Source of the DNA: Parabacteroides sp. PFB2-10 | GTDB taxonomy: Bacteria; Bacteroidota; Bacteroidia; Bacteroidales; Tannerellaceae | Reading direction: 5' to 3' | Assembly (NCBI RefSeq): GCF_029893085.1 | Contig: NZ_JARXWI010000001.1 | Coordinates: 372,001-436,000 of the forward strand | DNA: 64,000 nt | Part shown: positions 61,607-64,000 of the stretch, piece after piece | Position numbering within the stretch: position 1 is the first letter of the stretch | Layout of the letters: every line of letters begins with the position of its first letter | The notes under the pieces: model-generated | Database searches by the model: none | The model's input: the letters and a program-made list of their open reading frames with translations, nothing else | What the model was told of the DNA's origin: nothing | Program-made: the position numbers and the translations under genes

Positions 61607-62485
61607 ATGGCTGAATATAGAAAAGTAAGTTCTGTTTCGTTCTTTAATTCCCGGCTAACCTCTATTATAAGCATCGCTTTGGTTCTGTTTCTCTTAGGAT
61701 TGATCGTGCTTATGGGATTATTAGGGAACCAGCTATCCGCCTACGTCAAAGAAAATATTTCCTTCTCTATCCTGCTCAAAGACAACCTGCGGGAAGCCGA
61801 TATCCGCAGTATGCAAAAAAGCCTCGAGGCCAAGCCTTTCATCAAATCGACCGAATATATTTCCAAAGAACAGGCCGCAAAGGAGCTGGAAGAAGAACTG
61901 GGCGAAAACCCGGAGACCTTCCTGGGTTTCAACCCGCTGCAGGCATCAATCGAGGTGAAGCTCCATTCGGAATATGCCAACCCCGACAGCCTGAAAACAA
62001 TCGAACGGGAGATTATGTCGTACACCTCCGCCTCCGATCTGCTCTACCGGAAAGATATGATGGAGATGGTGCATACCAATATGACTAAAATCGGTTTTGG
62101 CCTATTGTTATTGGCCATCGTATTGATGGTTATTTCTTTTGTGCTTATCAGCAATACGATTCGTCTGTTGATCTATTCCAAACGTTTCCTGATCAACACC
62201 ATGAAATTAGTCGGAGCCACGGCCGGTTTTATCCGTCGTCCTTTTGTGGGCTACAATGTGGTCAGTGGCATTTTTGCCGCTATACTGGCAATATTCATGT
62301 TGACCGGAGCGTTATATTATATACAGGGTGAACTAAGTGGTTTTATACAAATCATAGATATCCCTACCCTGTTATTGGTGTACCTGACGGTTATCGCTCT
62401 GGGAATCTTGTTGTCGGTGGTTGCCACTTACCTGGCGGTCAATCGCTATTTGCGGATGCGGAGCGATGAGATGTACTACATATAA
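61607..62485 (+). CDS. ftsX: Cell-division protein FtsX
   Basis: 292-aa inner-membrane protein that with FtsE controls septal peptidoglycan hydrolases. The ATG at 61607 (MAEYRKVSSVSFFNSRLTSIISIALVLFLLGLIVLMGLLG) is preferred to an upstream in-frame codon because it starts the conserved N-terminus and has a CAGG-type ribosome site just before it. The extracytoplasmic domain (about 50-165) is followed by three helices of the FtsX domain (IGFGLLLLAIVLMVISFVLISNTIRLLIYSKRFLINTMKLVGAT). It is followed by DUF3098, uppP and truB, a conserved Bacteroidota order. Confidence 0.93.
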   Translation: MAEYRKVSSVSFFNSRLTSIISIALVLFLLGLIVLMGLLGNQLSAYVKENISFSILLKDNLREADIRSMQKSLEAKPFIKSTEYISKEQAAKELEEELGENPETFLGFNPLQASIEVKLHSEYANPDSLKTIEREIMSYTSASDLLYRKDMMEMVHTNMTKIGFGLLLLAIVLMVISFVLISNTIRLLIYSKRFLINTMKLVGATAGFIRRPFVGYNVVSGIFAAILAIFMLTGALYYIQGELSGFIQIIDIPTLLLVYLTVIALGILLSVVATYLAVNRYLRMRSDEMYYI

Positions 62486-62515
62486 TTATGAATTACGAAT
62501 TATGAATTATGAATA
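62481..62515. repeat. 7-bp array between ftsX and DUF3098 gene
   Basis: Heptads TATAATT, ATGAATT, ACGAATT, ATGAATT, ATGAATA from 62481 to 62515. The first covers the ftsX stop and the last supplies the ATG of the next gene. Confidence 0.8.
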
Positions 62516-62751
62516 AGAAAGATTTTGCTTTTGGGAAACAGAATTTCCTATTGATCGGAGCCGCTGTGGTTGTGATCATTATTGGATTTGTGTTGATGAG
62601 TGGTGGAGGATCTACCGATGGCGTAACCTTTAACCCGGAGATATTCAGTACACGTCGTATCGTCGTGGCGCCGATTGTCACCTTTTTGGGCTTTGCCCTG
62701 ATGGTGGTTGGCATTCTGAAGAACAGCAAATCTAAAAAAGAGGCCGAATGA
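62509..62751 (+). CDS. DUF3098 small membrane protein
   Basis: 80-aa protein with two membrane spans ([23 protein letters not shown] and [19 protein letters not shown]) joined by a short loop ([16 protein letters not shown]). DUF3098 proteins are typically found between ftsX and uppP in Bacteroidota; the function is unknown, but the context suggests cell-envelope synthesis or division. The stop overlaps the uppP ATG by 4 bp. The start codon lies in a 7-bp repeat. Confidence 0.88.
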   Translation: MNKKDFAFGKQNFLLIGAAVVVIIIGFVLMSGGGSTDGVTFNPEIFSTRRIVVAPIVTFLGFALMVVGILKNSKSKKEAE

Positions 62752-63545
62752 GCTGGTTAGAGGCTCTCATTTTAGGCATCGTACAAGGGTTGACGGAGTT
62801 TCTTCCGGTCAGTAGCAGCGGTCATCTCACGATTGGCAGCGCCTTGTTTGGCATGAGCGGAGAGGAAAACCTCACGTTCGCTATTGCCGTACATACGGCC
62901 ACCGTTCTCAGTACGATCGTCGTACTTTGGAGCGAAGTGTCTGCTTTGTTCAAAGGTTTTTTTCGTTTCAAATGGAATGAAGAGACACAAATGGTTTGTA
63001 AGATTTTGCTTTCGATGATTCCGGTGGGCATCGTCGGTGTATTCTTCAAGGATTATGTCGAAGGGCTATTTGGCAGCGGCATACTATTGGTTGGTTGCAT
63101 GTTGCTGGTGACGGCCGTTCTGCTTGCCTTCTCTTATTATGCCAAGCCTCGTCAGAAGGAGGAAATATCCTTCAAAGACGCTTTTATCATCGGATTAGCA
63201 CAGGCGTGTGCCGTATTGCCGGGTCTTTCACGCTCGGGCTCGACCATTGCCACCGGGCTTTTGCTTGGAAATAAAAAAGAGCAGGTAGCCAAGTTCTCTT
63301 TCCTGATGGTGCTTATTCCCATCCTGGGAGAGGCGTTCCTTGATCTGATGAAAGGAGGATTTTCACCCGCCACGTCGGGCATTTCTTATACGGCATTGAT
63401 CGTTGGGTTCGGGGCGGCATTTATAACGGGAACGATTGCCTGTAAGTGGATGATCAACCTGGTGAAGAAAGGCAAACTAATCTATTTCGCTTATTATTGC
63501 GCGGTGGTAGGTGCGATAGCGATTATATATTCATTGATTAACTAA
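62748..63545 (+). CDS. uppP: Undecaprenyl-diphosphate phosphatase
   Basis: 265-aa inner-membrane phosphatase that recycles undecaprenyl pyrophosphate to the lipid carrier for peptidoglycan and O-antigen, and confers bacitracin tolerance (BacA family). It contains the two signature motifs: [14 protein letters not shown] near the N-terminus, with the catalytic Glu, and [16 protein letters not shown] in the middle, with about eight helices. Overlap with DUF3098 (ATGA) and a 9-bp gap to truB indicate one operon. Confidence 0.96.
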   Translation: MSWLEALILGIVQGLTEFLPVSSSGHLTIGSALFGMSGEENLTFAIAVHTATVLSTIVVLWSEVSALFKGFFRFKWNEETQMVCKILLSMIPVGIVGVFFKDYVEGLFGSGILLVGCMLLVTAVLLAFSYYAKPRQKEEISFKDAFIIGLAQACAVLPGLSRSGSTIATGLLLGNKKEQVAKFSFLMVLIPILGEAFLDLMKGGFSPATSGISYTALIVGFGAAFITGTIACKWMINLVKKGKLIYFAYYCAVVGAIAIIYSLIN

Positions 63546-63554
63546 ACGCATTAA

Positions 63555-64000
63555 ATGGATTTCATAGCTGGGGAGGTAATTTTTTTGAATAAACCCTATG
63601 GGTGGACTTCTTTTGATTTGGTTAATAAATTTCGCTATAAGCTTTCGCGGAAATTAAATATAAAGAAAATAAAGGTCGGACATGCCGGCACACTGGATCC
63701 GTTGGCGACAGGTGTGATGATTGTATGTACGGGACGAGCGACCAAGCGTATTGATGAATTTCAATACCAGACCAAAGAATATGTAGCAAAGGTGAAATTG
63801 GGGGCGACAACTCCCTCTTTCGATCTGGAGACGGAGGTTGATGCGGAATATCCGACCGAACATATCACCTGCCAGATGGTAGAGGAGGTACTTCAGTCGT
63901 TTGTGGGCACGATCCAGCAGGTGCCGCCGGTTTACTCGGCCTGTAAGGTCGACGGCAAGAGAGCCTACAAGCTGGCGCGGAAGGGACGCGAGGTGGAACT
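63555..64000 (+). CDS. truB: tRNA pseudouridine(55) synthase (3' end outside window)
   Basis: Converts U55 of tRNAs to pseudouridine. 148 codons are visible from MDFIAGEVIFLNKPYGWTSFDLVNK. The catalytic Asp lies in KVGHAGTLDPLATGVMIVCTG, and the family motifs TKEYVAKVKLGATTPSFDLETEV and VPPVYSACKVDGKRAYKLARKG follow. The gene runs off the window end in frame. It is the last visible member of the ftsX-DUF3098-uppP-truB operon. Confidence 0.95.
   Translation, partial: MDFIAGEVIFLNKPYGWTSFDLVNKFRYKLSRKLNIKKIKVGHAGTLDPLATGVMIVCTGRATKRIDEFQYQTKEYVAKVKLGATTPSFDLETEVDAEYPTEHITCQMVEEVLQSFVGTIQQVPPVYSACKVDGKRAYKLARKGREVE

Overview
The window is chromosomal DNA from a member of the Bacteroidales (phylum Bacteroidota). 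The evidence is TAnnTTTG -7 boxes with TTTG -33 boxes, SusC/SusD genes, an ECF-sigma/FecR pair, a NigD-like lipoprotein, DUF4492-cydA-cydB, and the parE-coaD-S41 and ftsX-DUF3098-uppP-truB gene orders. A gut Parabacteroides-like (Tannerellaceae) host is my inference. No rRNA or marker comparison is possible here.

Region 1 (1-24.3 kb, mostly core): parE (partial), coaD and an S41 peptidase; two half-size chromate transporters convergent with glmS; a DUF4833 protein; a decayed patch holding a LytTR stub and an IS982-type transposase remnant; a NigD-like lipoprotein; an ECF sigma / membrane protein / DUF4097-like operon; a DUF1080 lipoprotein with a Tat-exported Gfo/Idh/MocA oxidoreductase; DUF4492-cydAB; a 6-bladed beta-propeller lipoprotein; a C10 cysteine peptidase with a type 9-like sorting tail; and a BlaI / BlaR-like / TPR operon with a visible operator.

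Region 2 (24.4-36.1 kb): an ECF sigma, FecR anti-sigma, SusC (with STN domain), SusD and DUF1735 lipoprotein locus for glycan uptake without any hydrolase; then a palindromic tandem array, dacB (PBP4), an AI-2E family permease and tRNA-Lys(UUU).

Region 3 (36.08-51.98 kb): an integrative mobilizable island in the 3' end of tRNA-Lys, bounded by an exact 30-bp direct repeat. It carries a tyrosine integrase, RhuM-like and KilA-N proteins, three small minus-strand accessory genes, an oriT-like hairpin cluster, MobC and a relaxase. Its AT-rich cargo (43.6-51.7 kb) is a tight six-gene operon: a CFI-box protein, a membrane coiled-coil protein, an Hsp70 with a non-standard C-terminus, a lipoprotein, a protein kinase fused to an AAA+ ATPase, and a TerB-like protein. 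I do not recognise this combination as a named system. It is the best candidate in the window for an undescribed stress or defence (conflict) module.

Region 4 (52-64 kb): a minus-strand locus of an FtsX-like permease, TolC, MacA-like adaptor, ABC ATPase, MacB-like permease, LytS-type histidine kinase and LytTR regulator; then ftsX, DUF3098, uppP and partial truB on the plus strand.

Two repeat patterns cross the chromosome: AT-rich arrays with a strict 7-bp period at several gene junctions, and a structured repeat of about 97 bp present once after cydB and once before ftsX.
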